The notes below the pieces were generated by a model. The model was not told the DNA's origin, ran no database searches, and saw only the letters and a list, made by a program, of their open reading frames with translations. From Nematostella vectensis (lineage: Eukaryota; Cnidaria; Anthozoa; Actiniaria; Edwardsiidae), in assembly GCF_932526225.1 (NCBI RefSeq), contig NC_064046.1, positions 8,388,719-8,452,718 of the forward strand: a stretch of DNA of 64,000 nt, given 5' to 3'. Position 1 is the stretch's first letter; each line of letters starts with the position of its first letter. Positions 51,401 to 62,065 of the stretch are shown in pieces. Position numbers and translations under genes: made by a program.

Positions 51401-53214
51401 CTTGTTTGTATGAACTATTGAATTCATTGTTTTTTAAATGTGTCTTTTATTTATTATGTTATTACCCATTGCCTTATTGTCCTTAGGCCAGCCAATGATG
51501 ATCAGCCATTGCTGGATTAGCTTGCTAGTGGGAAATGTGTTTAATTTCCTGTACATTTGGCTATAGTTCTTTGCATTTCTAGATAAGCTCGCTAGTGGCA
51601 AATGTATTGTCTAGTTCATCGTCATCAGAGACTGCATATGACATTATATTGTAAATGTCATTCACAGTTGCCGATGACATCTTGTCCGACGTGTCGAGAT
51701 TTTTCAAGGTCTTGAGCATCAGTACTGTTTTGTCCGTTATTGGTAGTAGTTTATCGTTAAATCGTTGAAAAAGTTGAAATTGTGTCGTAATTTTCTGTTA
51801 AGCACTGTGCGAACTCTGATAAGGCCACTCCTGGCCAACAGCCACATGCAATTATTAGTATTCAATGCCTTGTTAAAATCAACTCGTGCAATTTTGGGCT
51901 GCCACATGTAGGGGCACAGAAAATAATGAGGGAAATGCGAAAAATATGCAATCCTCTTGCTTGGTGTAAATTTGGTCGGGGAATTGTACTGCAAAAAGAT
52001 AATTCATAAGGAATATGTGATCACATGATAGACAATCATGATATCGTAATTAGATTATTCAAAGTTAAAGTATAATGATATTTGGTATTTTATCTGTTAT
52101 TGTTTTTTCCTTTTTTCCTTGATAACTATGATTCTATAGACTATATAATACTATAAAATACTTTGCAATATACTGCCTATATATACATATATAGAAAAGT
52201 AAATAAATAACTTTATCTGGTATTCTTCTTCAAGGAATTTTCCTTATATATCCTCACACAGTTATATTTCAGTGTCTTAGTCGGGAAAGACTGCTTGTTG
52301 ACAGTATCATCTTTCCAGCAAGAGGTTTTGAAAGATTTCACAAAGTACTGGCAGTGCCTTACCATAATGGTGTCCAGATAACAGGTATCAAATATGCTTT
52401 TAAACATCCTATTTGCAAAACCCACTTATGTTAAATCAACCTTAACCGTTATAGATACTGGCATGTACAGTACTCACTGCAAATTTTTTAAGATAATGTA
52501 TGTCAGTTTTGTTTTTGCTTTATTTATTAAAGATTTTTCAATACAAAAATCTAACTAGAGATGAGAAGTACAAAATAACTCCCCCCCCTAAAATAAAACT
52601 CAAAGATTGTTCATTCTGCTTTCCATCTGCTTTAAATATTTTGTCAACTTTCGATATGACATACCTAACTTTTGTTTTGTTGCTTTATTTATTGAATTTA
52701 TTTATTATTCTTTTGCTATTCTATAATTACATGGAATTGAAAATAAAATTAAATACATGTACAATGGCGAGGAAGCCTAGAGAAACTATTATAGGCTTTC
52801 TCTTCTAGGAATGAAAACAAAGCAATACAGTATGAACGGGTCAACAAGCTTGTCTATTTTCCACCACCTATTTTTTTTAGAGATTTCTTAAATCTCTGGA
52901 GATTGGGGAGGGTCAGAAGTTCTCTAGGGAGAGAAAATCATATTTTTGGACCTTGGTAAAAGATTGTATACTGTACATTTTAATGTTAGTACGACAGTGG
53001 TATGGTTGATAGTCTTTTGCATGTCTTGTATTATAATTGTGTAAATTTTGGTTTTTATGAGAAAGGCATTTATAAGCTTTTAGGTAGCAGTTGGTTATGA
53101 TAGGAGAACATAAAGCTTGCGATTTGTAGTGAATTTATGCTGTATATGTCAAGGACGTTGAGTCTATGAAATAATGGTGCTTTGTAGAGTCTATTTAAAT
53201 TTGATATATTATTC
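47678..53214. other. intergenic, no gene recognised
   Basis: Contains a 32-base G run (48,425-48,456), a G run near 50,011-50,034, and a hairpin with TTCTGGGTAAT/ATTACCCAGAA arms near 50,366-50,406. Open frames such as 50,314-50,607 (+) and 51,006-51,212 (+, with an ATGGCGGCC start) show no recognisable domain. The second has a reasonable start context and could be a first exon, but I cannot extend it. Confidence 0.4.
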
Positions 53215-54095
53215 AAATGCTCTCTGAGCGACTGCTCTCGTAAGCGACCAGCTCGGACAATGACCAAGATCATGAATCACTGATTTAATTGTCACATAAA
53301 CTCTGTAATTCTAAGCTTTCGTAAGCGACCAACTTATCTGTGCGACCAGCTCTGTTAACGACCACAATTTCAAACCACCAACTGAGATTTTCTTTTATTT
53401 TAAGCTCTTGTAAGCGACCACAATGATTTTTGGCTTTACAACATCAGTCAACGCCTGATAAACATCATATCCAATGATTGCTGGAATCACATATAAAGTG
53501 TAGTTGGCAACCATGTGGGCAACCAGTAGGCAACAATTAAAGAATTTCATAATTACAATTTTCTTAACTTCAATTTCAACCATGGGATTGACAATTATTT
53601 GTCTCCAGAAAATTTATAAATGCAAGGAATCTCTAGTCCATTGCCAGCTCCACGATTTATCCTTTTTCCAGTTACAATAGCCATCCTCTTGTTTGTTGCG
53701 TGCTTTAGAAATCGGCTAACACAAGACGCCATGCGATCCTCGCAGACACAGAAGATATTCTCATGACGAAAAGCTTAAGTCGTCGATATAAACGAGCATA
53801 ACGAGCTACTTTGCGTAGAATTAATTGCTATTAAATAAAAACAACTCACTCTCATGATAAGTCAAATACCTTGTCTTAAAATCAAGCAATAAACCAAAAT
53901 ATTACAGCGTTATTATCACGGTGACGTTTAGATTCCAGCATTTTAATTAAGCTCCCGTAAGCGACCAACACCTATTGTTCAAGTTTTTGGCGCCCAGTGG
54001 TCGCTTATGAGAGCAAGCTCTCGTAAAAGACCAGCTCCGTTAACGACCACAATTCTCAGTTCCCAAGGTGGTCGCTTAAGAGAGCTTCAACTGTA
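53215..54095. repeat. cluster of GTAAGCGACCA repeats
   Basis: GTAAGCGACCA or close variants, often preceded by CTCTC and followed by CTCCGTTAACGACCACAA, occur about seven times in both orientations between 53,237 and 54,086 (for example CTGTTAACGACCACAAT near 53,351 and CCGTTAACGACCACAAT near 54,036). This looks like one or two nested non-autonomous elements with subterminal repeats. The ends are not clear. Confidence 0.6.
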
Positions 54096-56048
54096 TAATA
54101 TATTCAATCGAAGCAAGATCCCAAAAGTCGTGACGTCACAACACAGCTGTGTCGGTTGCCATCTTACGAGTATAGTATACCCAATTGAAGCAATATCTCA
54201 AAAGTCCCACAAACACAATCTAGTTCATGTGTCCAAGGCGTTGCTACAGCTAGGTAACTTTCAAAATACTTCACATCAATGTCACTATTCTTTACAAAAA
54301 AGTAAAATGGTAACTTGCATCTCAACACCTTCTTATATGGAGAAAAAAAGCTTGTAAACTTTCTATGCTTGATTGAAGGGCGGCCTGGTGATGCACTGCA
54401 AGATGTCTTGCAAGGATGTTTGCGGTATGAGTAAAAGGATTATTGAAGTATATGATACTTGAGAGAGAGGTTATTATAATGAAAATAAAAACAAGCCATC
54501 TCTCGGGGAATACTAAACTTTAATTCTCTACACCAGAAAGGTGTATTGTTGCGAGTTTGTTTTTTCTGTTTTGGTGTTGGGGGATAGATTTACTGACCTG
54601 TCAGAAACGACTTTTGTATAGACAAAAAATTCCTTTATAACAGCCGTCCTTCCTTTGAGAAAACTCTTGCCTCGAGTTGAAATATCAGTCATCCAATTTT
54701 GAAAAAGCATGATAATTCGACTAAATGTTTTGCCACAATGAGCATATAAATTCGTAATTTTATTCTATACATAACTTGCTTGTCATCATACATATTCGTA
54801 TCTTTCTCTTCAAAAATATATATACATAAACTTGACTCTTAAGCTCTTGAAAATTATCTTGAATGCATTTAAACTACTTCTGAAACAACTTGTAAATTAT
54901 ATTTATCGATATTCCCATGAATATATCTGTACTCAATTTGCCATACGCAATGTCCTTTTAGTTCATGGTAAAAACCAATTCCTTTTAGTACAATATAAAA
55001 CTGGGATTGCTTCCGCTGTGTTCTTTCTTCTCTTCTCTGTTTTTCTATTTTTAGTATTTCTTTTTTAGCTTCCCAAAGTTTTTTCTCTTTCTTTCGCTTT
55101 TTCTTGTTATTGAACTGATGACGTGTCCTTTTCTTTACTTTCATGGAGGGTGTCCGGTTTGATTTATATTTTGTCAATTCCTTTGAAGAAGACTTTCTTT
55201 GGCCAACAGTATACCCAGTGGGTTCTCCGCCAGTTTTACGAGGTTTCTGGTGTATTCTGTTATTTTGTTGGAGTGTAGCCGGGGACGATTCACGCTGGAC
55301 AAGGGTGGGCCGTCTTCTCCTTTTTTTTTTCTATCACTGTTAGTTTCAGAGTCGTTTTAACTCCAAAAACATTGCGTTTCTGTTTTGCCATTGCTAGGTT
55401 TCTTTTGAGTTTGAACTTTCTTTAGGAAGTGGTTCAATTCCAAGATCGTGAAAATGACTTTCAGGCCGATGTCATCAAGGGGTAGCAGTGCGAAGGTCTG
55501 CGGTGATCTTGCTCCAGCTTAACTTGATACAGTGGGCCCATGGTAGTCCTAGACGATTGGCAAAATAATAAATCTTATTGGTTGGATGCACTCGAACTAA
55601 AACTACTCAGAACGTTTGTCAACTTTTTTTTTTTTACCTCTCCGCTAACGCAGTTTTGGACTGAATACTTCTAGGACTAACTTTTAATTTATATTATTAT
55701 GTCAAAGAACAACAACGTCGATAAAAAGACTATATTTCTCACACTTAGCAATACTTGAAAGCAGCAGGATAATTAAAGTATTTTTATTAGCGCCCTGATA
55801 ATAAAGCGCCCATGCCACGGGAAGTCGATTATGTCTACTACTTACCCATGTTAAAGGTTACAACACTAATTCCTACGGGAAAAGATGTGTATATGAATTT
55901 ACAAGTTTTATAGTGCATGTACCTTAACTGGGGTCCAAGGCTGTTGTCAGATGTGAATTTGTGGGTTCCAGCATCCTAGGGATGAGCATTTGAGGATGGT
56001 TTTGTATAGGACTCTCTTTTACTCACGCATTGTCGCTGATGCACACGT
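54096..56048. other. intergenic, no gene recognised
   Basis: The segment 54,832-54,897 (TTGACTCTT, then CTCTTGAAAATTATCT and GAATGCATTTAAA) recurs in direct orientation at 63,802-63,867, just outside the other side of the satellite array. Nothing else is supported. Confidence 0.5.
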
Positions 56049-57534
56049 CACAAAAACGACGAACTGTGATGTAAAGAAAGTCATGTTTATATGGCGTTCT
56101 CGTCAACAGCTTTTCGGGAAGGTACCCATGCTTATTATACAACGTGAACAAGAATGACTTACTGGAAGCCTGATAATCAAGGTCTCTCACTTTTAAGAAA
56201 ACAAAACGACCTTACCTGAAATAAACAGTGGGTGGAGACACCGTTTTGTATATCAAATTAAACTCAAAATAAAATACCCAACTTCAATGCTATTCTCAGA
56301 TGGACTTTTTAATTACGTTTTGAGATTTTGTTTTCGTGTGGTACGTTGGCAGTCCTGGCCAATACCTATTCTTGTCACTTCTATTGTATCATTCTGGTAA
56401 CAAAAAACGACGAACTGTGATGTAAAGAATGTCATGTTTATATGGCGTTCTCGTCAACAGTTTTTTTGGGAAGGTACCCAAGCTTATTATACAACGTGAA
56501 CAAGAATGACTTACTGGAAGCCTGATAATCAAGGTCTCTCACTTTTAAGAAAACAAAACGACCTTACCTGAAATAAACAGTGGGTGGAGACATGGTTTTG
56601 TATATGAAATTAAATTCAAAATAAAATACCCAACTTCAATGCTATTCTTGGATGGACTTTTTAATATCCTTTTGAGATTTTGTTTTCGTGTGAAACGTTG
56701 GCAGTCCTGGTCAATACCTATTCTTGTCACTTCTATTGTATCATTCTGGTAACAAAAAACGACGAACTGTGATGTAAAGAAAGTCATGTTTATATGGCGT
56801 TCTCGTCAACAGCTTTTCGGGAAGGTACCCATGCTTATTATACAACGTGAACAAGAATGACTTACTGGAAGCCTGATAATCAAGGTCTCGCACTTTTAAG
56901 AAAACAAAACGACCTTACCTGAAATAAACAGTGGGTGGAGACACCGTTTTGTATATCAAATCAAACTCAAAATAAAATAAACAACTTCAATGCTATTCTC
57001 AGATGGACTTTTTAATTACGTTTTGAGATTTTGTTTTCGTGTGGAACGTTGGCAGTTCTGGTCAATACCTATCCTTGTCACTTCTATTGTATCATTCTGG
57101 TAACAAAAAACGACGAACTGTGATGTAAAGAATGTCATGTTTATATGGCGTTCTCGTCAACAGCTTTTTGAGAAGGTACCCCTGCTTATTATACAACGTG
57201 AACAAGAATGACTTACTGGAAGCCTGATAATCAAGGTCTCTCACTTTTAAGAAAACAAAACGACCTCACCTGAAATAAACAGTGGGTGGAGACACCGCTT
57301 TGTATATGAAATTAAACTCAAAATAAAATACCCAACTTCAATGCTATTCTTAGATGGACGTTTTAATTACGTTTTGAGATTTTGTTTTCGTGTGGAACGT
57401 TTGCAGTAATGGCCAATACCTATTCTTGTCACTTCTATTGTATCATTCTGGTGACAAAATACGACGAACTGTGATGTAAAGAATGTCATGTTTATATGGC
57501 GTTCTCGTCAACAGCTTTTTGAGAAGGTACCCAT
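56049..57534. repeat. 351-bp satellite, left part of the array (4.2 units)
   Basis: CGACGAACTGTGATGTAAAG recurs at 56,058, 56,408, 56,760, 57,111 and 57,462, a period of 350-352 bp, with high identity between units. On the minus strand each unit contains TTTATTTCAG directly followed by GTAAGG or GTGAGG. An 80-codon minus-strand frame is open in some units (for example 56,545-56,787) and closed by a TAA in others, so it does not look like a selected gene. The array continues after the inserted element. Confidence 0.95.
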
Positions 57535-57555
57535 CATTACCAAAAATCAGGGACA
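57535..57555 (+). repeat. left terminal inverted repeat
   Basis: 21 bp, perfect against 62,045-62,065 in reverse complement. Weaker similarity extends about 30 bp inward. Confidence 0.92.
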
Positions 57556-57639
57556 TTTTGTTCAGGCGGTATTTTTTGACAGCGGTCTCATTTAGGCGTT
57601 ACTGCGCATGCGTCGGAATATCAGCTCACCCAAAACAAA

Positions 57640-58600
57640 ATGGCGGAGGGAAGACAGAGATCAAGAAGAATTGATTATAAAGCACTGAATAATGTTTCAT
57701 CTGCCGATTTTAATTTCGATTTTCAAAGAAAACGAAAGTATAAAAGTGGATCAAAGGTATATGATGTGGAAAGGATAATAAGTCAGCGAATTACCTCCAG
57801 AAACGTAAGTGATAGTTTGCTCGAGCAAACCTTTTTATTTGAGTAGAATCCCAATTTTGTTAAAATATAAATTGAAAACTCACATTTTTGGTTTGATTTC
57901 AAAAGGAATTGTACACCGAATTTCCATTGATTGCTGTATTTTTGTATTTTGTTTCGATACAGGGGGATAAAGAGTACCTAGTGAAGTGGAAAAATTGGCC
58001 GATTTGGACTAGTACTTGGGAGCCAGCGAATCATTTAACAGAAGCTTTGATTAGGTGAATATTCTGAAATAACTCCTCAATAATGATTTTTTTTTAAAAA
58101 TATTATTAATAAAAAATTCCGGAAGTCATAGCTTCTGATCTTTTGATGTATTTTGAACTTTCAGATCTTACCTATTCCCTGTAATAACACCTGAAAGACT
58201 AGAAAATGCATCAGCTTTGTTTTTGGAGGGGATTACAAGCATCTTGAAATCCAAGGCAGTAAAAGCTGTACATAGCACCGAAATCCGTATTGATCATGAC
58301 ATAGTAAGATACATATTTAAGGGCTGTGGTAAATTAGCTGCTGACAAGAAGTCTATGTTTTATGAGAAATCTGATTTCAAAAGATTTGGCCTTCCAGTGT
58401 ATTGGTATTACTTCCTGGATGAACATGGACAAGGAATTACAGTGGATTTCCCCATCAAAATCAAAACTGTCCTTTCATACACAAAAGCTTACTACATAGT
58501 GTCATGTGGGAAATTAGAAAAGAGCCCAACATCTCCTGTAGAAAAAATAGTTATAACTTTAAATAGGAAAGCTTGTGATCAGCACAATTTGTTTGTTTGA
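57640..58600 (+). CDS. transposon-borne chromodomain protein
   Basis: Exons 57640-57804, 57963-58054 and 58165-58600 join in frame with consensus splice sites (230 aa); ATG 57,640 follows CAAAACAAA. Residues 1-40 are basic. About 41-85 form a chromodomain: Y-D-V-E-R-I, then E-Y-L-V-K-W-K-N-W and T-W-E-P, with the aromatic positions (Y41, the W of V-K-W and the W of N-W-P) expected of a methyl-lysine cage. The chromodomain is split by intron 1. Residues 86-230 are an unrecognised domain with many aromatic residues. Chromodomains bind methylated histone tails such as H3K9me. The protein lies inside the TIRs, convergent with the transposase, so it probably serves the element, for example by guiding integration to heterochromatin. 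That role is inference. No frame breaks are seen. Confidence 0.85.
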
Positions 58601-58789
58601 TTTTTTTTATAATATATTTTTTTATCATTCATAGGATTTAATAATATATGACTCAATAGAATAATATATGTATATACAAAGAAATTGTTATAACATCACC
58701 AAGGAAATGTTGAATAGTTTTAAAATTATTTACATGACAATTTATTGTACTGTTGTTATTAATAGCATTGTTATTGCTACTTATAATGT

Positions 58790-61218
58790 TTATTCATCCA
58801 GAGTGTTACTCGTAGTTGCAGTATAATTTGATTCTGTGTTCCTTCTTCTTTTCCTTGAGTCTAAAATTTTGCTATTCCACCATTCCTCATTTCGCTTCAC
58901 ATATTTTCTCTTCTCTCTTTCGTGGTGCTCTAGAGATTTTTGCCTAGACTCCAAAAGCAGAATGTCCTTAGCTGCATCCCATTTATTGGACTTTTGGTAG
59001 TATATGCGCTTAGCATCATCGTTGTTTTTTTCCACACCTTGCCCTGAAAACTGTATGATTGGCCCATGACTTAAGATAAACTGGGGTATGTGGTATGGAA
59101 CTGCATGCGTGTATGGGGTCACCCTGTCATTACCATAACCAACACGTTTCGCACCAAGCTTGGAAAATAATTCTATCCATGCTTTGGCCTTTTGGTGAAT
59201 AGAATCTGGTGTAGTTTCATCAGCATTTGCACAGCATATCAGCAGGTATAATGAATGGAAGTCTTCCCAAAGCTTTATGACCTCAGACTTGGTTTCATCA
59301 AAGAGTATATTCATGGATTTCAGCTTTTCAGGAAGAAATTTCATCAGCTTTTTTTTGTCAGAGCCAACTAAACTTGTCCAGTCTTTCTGCTTACTTGATT
59401 TTCCATCTGCATTCAGTTTTTCCCACACATTAAATGTTATGCCAATGTCATTAATTGCTTTAATTAGCTTATCAAGGCCTATGCCTTTACATTCTCCTCT
59501 TGGTTTGTGCATATCTTCTTTGCTGTCTTTTTCCATTACTTCAATAATCAAATTTTCTGTCAGCCTGTCTGTTATCCTTAACATCATATGCAGTTCATCC
59601 AGAATGACATGATCTAGTTCAATCTCAAATAAAGGTGGGTTGATACAACAATAATTCTCTTTCTTTTTTGTACACCACTCCTTAAGTGATTTGATTGTTC
59701 TTTTCATTGTGTCTGAGTTGTAGTATGTTGATTCATGTTTCATATTCCACCTCTGAGACTTGTGAACTATACATCCAAACAAGCATAATCAGAAGTGGCA
59801 CCACTGAGACCCATCGAAAGCAGCAAAAATTTCAAATCACCCCCAAGAAAAAACTCTAAAGGAATTTCTTTGTCTCCCAAAGTGACTTTTTTAGCTTTCA
59901 CATGCTCATTAATATCCTTAATTAGACTGTTGTATGAAACTTTCAGTGTTTCATATTGTTCGGGTCCATTCACAATTCCAATCGTATGGTTTCCTTTTGA
60001 TGCATTGTATTCACCAGACTGCAGCAATGAGAAAGAGAGAATCATAAAATTGGTTGTTCTTGACATCTTTGCCCCATCACCACTTATTTTAACTTTTAGT
60101 GGATTTTTAGTGAAATCAAAAGATGGGTGTGAATCCAAATACTTTGATATGACCTCCTTTAGCAGTAAGGAAAAGGAACGTTGAGCACCAGGGTCAGGGC
60201 CAGGCACCCTCTCAATGTGGCAGAGAGAATTGAGCTTGTCCCTCTTTTGTTTAATGAGGTAAGATCGAGGGATATCATTTGTTAGGAAACTGAGTTCATG
60301 ATAGCATTCATCACTTACACAAAATTTGTCTAGTAGAAACAATACTTGTTCAAGCCTATGGTTCTCTTCCTCTGTAAGTCTTTGAGTTTCATCACTATTT
60401 TTTTCCTGTTCATCATAGTTCAAAGTATATATTTTGCCATCATCACTCTGATCTTTAAAAGCAATAGATGCAATGTCCAGACCAAATGTCTTTGAGAACC
60501 AGAGAGCACATTGAGCTCTCTCTTTTAGCTGTTTAAGTTTTCTTGATTTTTGTTTTGTACCAACCTCAGAAATCTTTTTTGAAGAACAACACAATTTTTC
60601 ATCCCCTTCCTCTAATGCCAGTGCATAAGCTTTGAGTTCTTCATTTAGTGCTTCTAAAACTTCAATTTCTTCACAATTTGTTTGTTGAACTTGCTTAAGC
60701 TCTTCCAAAAGTGTTTTTTTCTGCAACTCCAAATCAGTGCATTTATTTTTCCATTCTTGAAGTTCCAGATTCACATCTTCATATTCATCTCTGAGCTTTG
60801 AGATAGATTCAAGCTCTTTTGAAAGGATACTGAATTCTGCATATCTTTTATCCAGTTCCCTTCTGTTCCTTCCACCTTTGCACTTCTTATAGAGGGAGAG
60901 AACTTTTCCAGTTTCCCTTCTTAGATTTTCTTCCAACCGTCCACTTGATCCCTTTGCAATAGCCCAACAGTGTCCAGGTACTGTGGCATTGAGCAGGTCT
61001 GTTAGACTATAACAGCTTCCATCTGAGGTACTTTTTTTTGAAAAATTATTCCATATTTTGAACAAAGGAAATGGAACCTTAACAGTGAAAGCAACTTCAA
61101 ATAGCTTTGCAGATTCTCCAGTTAAATAAGCAAATGAACTCCTTGGATTAATCTCTGAATCAAATTTTAATTTCCAATCTATTGCTTGTTTAGAGTATTC
61201 GGATAAAATCTCAGACAT
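58790..61218 (-). pseudogene. RAG1/Transib-like transposase, one frameshift
   Basis: ATG at 61,218. The first frame runs 483 codons to TAG at 59,767; the second frame continues from about 59,773 to TAA-side stop at 58,790, about 810 aa in all, no introns. Residues 120-205 are a coiled coil. First catalytic Asp: S-G-D-G-A-K, D381 (60,076-60,078). Second: G-G-D-L-K, D461 (59,836-59,838). Nineteen residues later comes the first Cys of a C-x2-C, the same spacing as D708-C727 in mouse RAG1. Then D-E-L-H, and H-x4-H (59,105-59,107 and 59,090-59,092). A Glu in G-Q-G-V-E (59,030-59,032) lies exactly 20 residues after the second His, as E962 in RAG1. The C-terminus is basic (K-R-R-R). One base is missing at 59,774-59,775 between the two zinc cysteines. 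It is otherwise intact, so this could be an assembly error or a recently dead copy. Confidence 0.85.
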
Positions 61219-61610
61219 ATTTTGTTGCTCTTAGTTAGCTCTGCTAGCTCAGTGTTGGAATTTTATTAACCACAGGAATCCCATTATTTATTTGATTAAG
61301 TAAAAAGCAATATAATGTACAAAAATATTCGAGAATCTAAATATTAGATATTGTTTTGAAGGATCATGAATGCAATGAGTACACTGGCCTTGATAACTTC
61401 GTCCTACATGGCGAATTTATTATAATTTATTATACTTTCTCTTGCCTCTCTTATACCCCCACGAATCTTTTTTGCACCTTTTAGGCCTGATTACATAGGC
61501 TTAAAATGGCGGAGAAAGAAGTGGTTTAGTAGCATTTACTCGAAGATTTCAGAGGTTTTTCTCAAGCTACAAACCGCGGTACCTCAGATTCAGATAGCAA
61601 TACTTAAAGA

Positions 61611-61823
61611 ATGAAATTCAGGGACTTCGACAGAGTTTTGCCCGTTCCAAATGATTATCAATTGCCATTAAAAATGGCTGTTTCACGAGATCATGCTGCC
61701 TTCGATAACATGGGAAGACCGCGTAATCGATTCATCGATGTGCTGCAACATCATTTCATGTATTTGGTGAACTACTATTACAAGTTTGAAGAAAATCCAC
61801 GGAGAGTTTTATGGTATATTTAG
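61611..61823 (+). CDS. small open frame near the right end of the transposon
   Basis: 70 codons from an ATG (AGAATGAAATTC), rich in F, R and Y, ending L-W-Y-I. It points outward toward the right TIR, upstream of the transposase on the opposite strand. No domain is recognised. It could be a third element protein, a first exon or chance. Confidence 0.25.
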   Translation: MKFRDFDRVLPVPNDYQLPLKMAVSRDHAAFDNMGRPRNRFIDVLQHHFMYLVNYYYKFEENPRRVLWYI

Positions 61824-62044
61824 CTATAATATTGCCCGATCAAAACTTCCATGAAAGCCTCAAAAACCAATCCTGGTAAGTAGATTGAAGTCAGGTAAAT
61901 AAGTTAAGAAGACCGCAAAATTGTATTAGTTTGCATAAATACTATATTTCGAGCTTTTCAAATTTCATTGCATACAATCTTTGAAAATAATCGGCCATTT
62001 TTAAATGGCATTTCAGACATGCGCCGTAAAAATAGCCGCCATAT

Positions 62045-62065
62045 TGTCCCTGATTTTTGGTAATG
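62045..62065 (-). repeat. right terminal inverted repeat
   Basis: Exact reverse complement of 57,535-57,555. Flanked outside by GCTTATTATACAACG, the satellite sequence that directly continues the left flank GGTACCCAT. Confidence 0.92.

Larger units (their letters stand above)
57535..62065. mobile_element. 4.53-kb TIR transposon: RAG1-like transposase plus chromodomain gene
   Basis: The left end at 57,535 reads CATTACCAAAAATCAGGGAC, and the right end at 62,065 is its exact reverse complement; identity runs 21 bp and then continues imperfectly (GGCGG-TATTTTT and GCGCATG shared further in). Inside are a three-exon chromodomain gene on plus and a transposase gene on minus, with their stops 190 bp apart (tail to tail). 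The element sits within one unit of the 351-bp satellite. Left piece 73 bp plus right piece 278 bp equals exactly one unit, so there is no target duplication and no loss. Known Transib/RAG elements make 5-bp duplications, so its absence here is unusual. Confidence 0.9.

Noticed and set aside
59277-60184. Plus-strand open frames 59,277-59,612 and 59,795-60,184
   Set aside because: They are shadows of the transposase coding strand.
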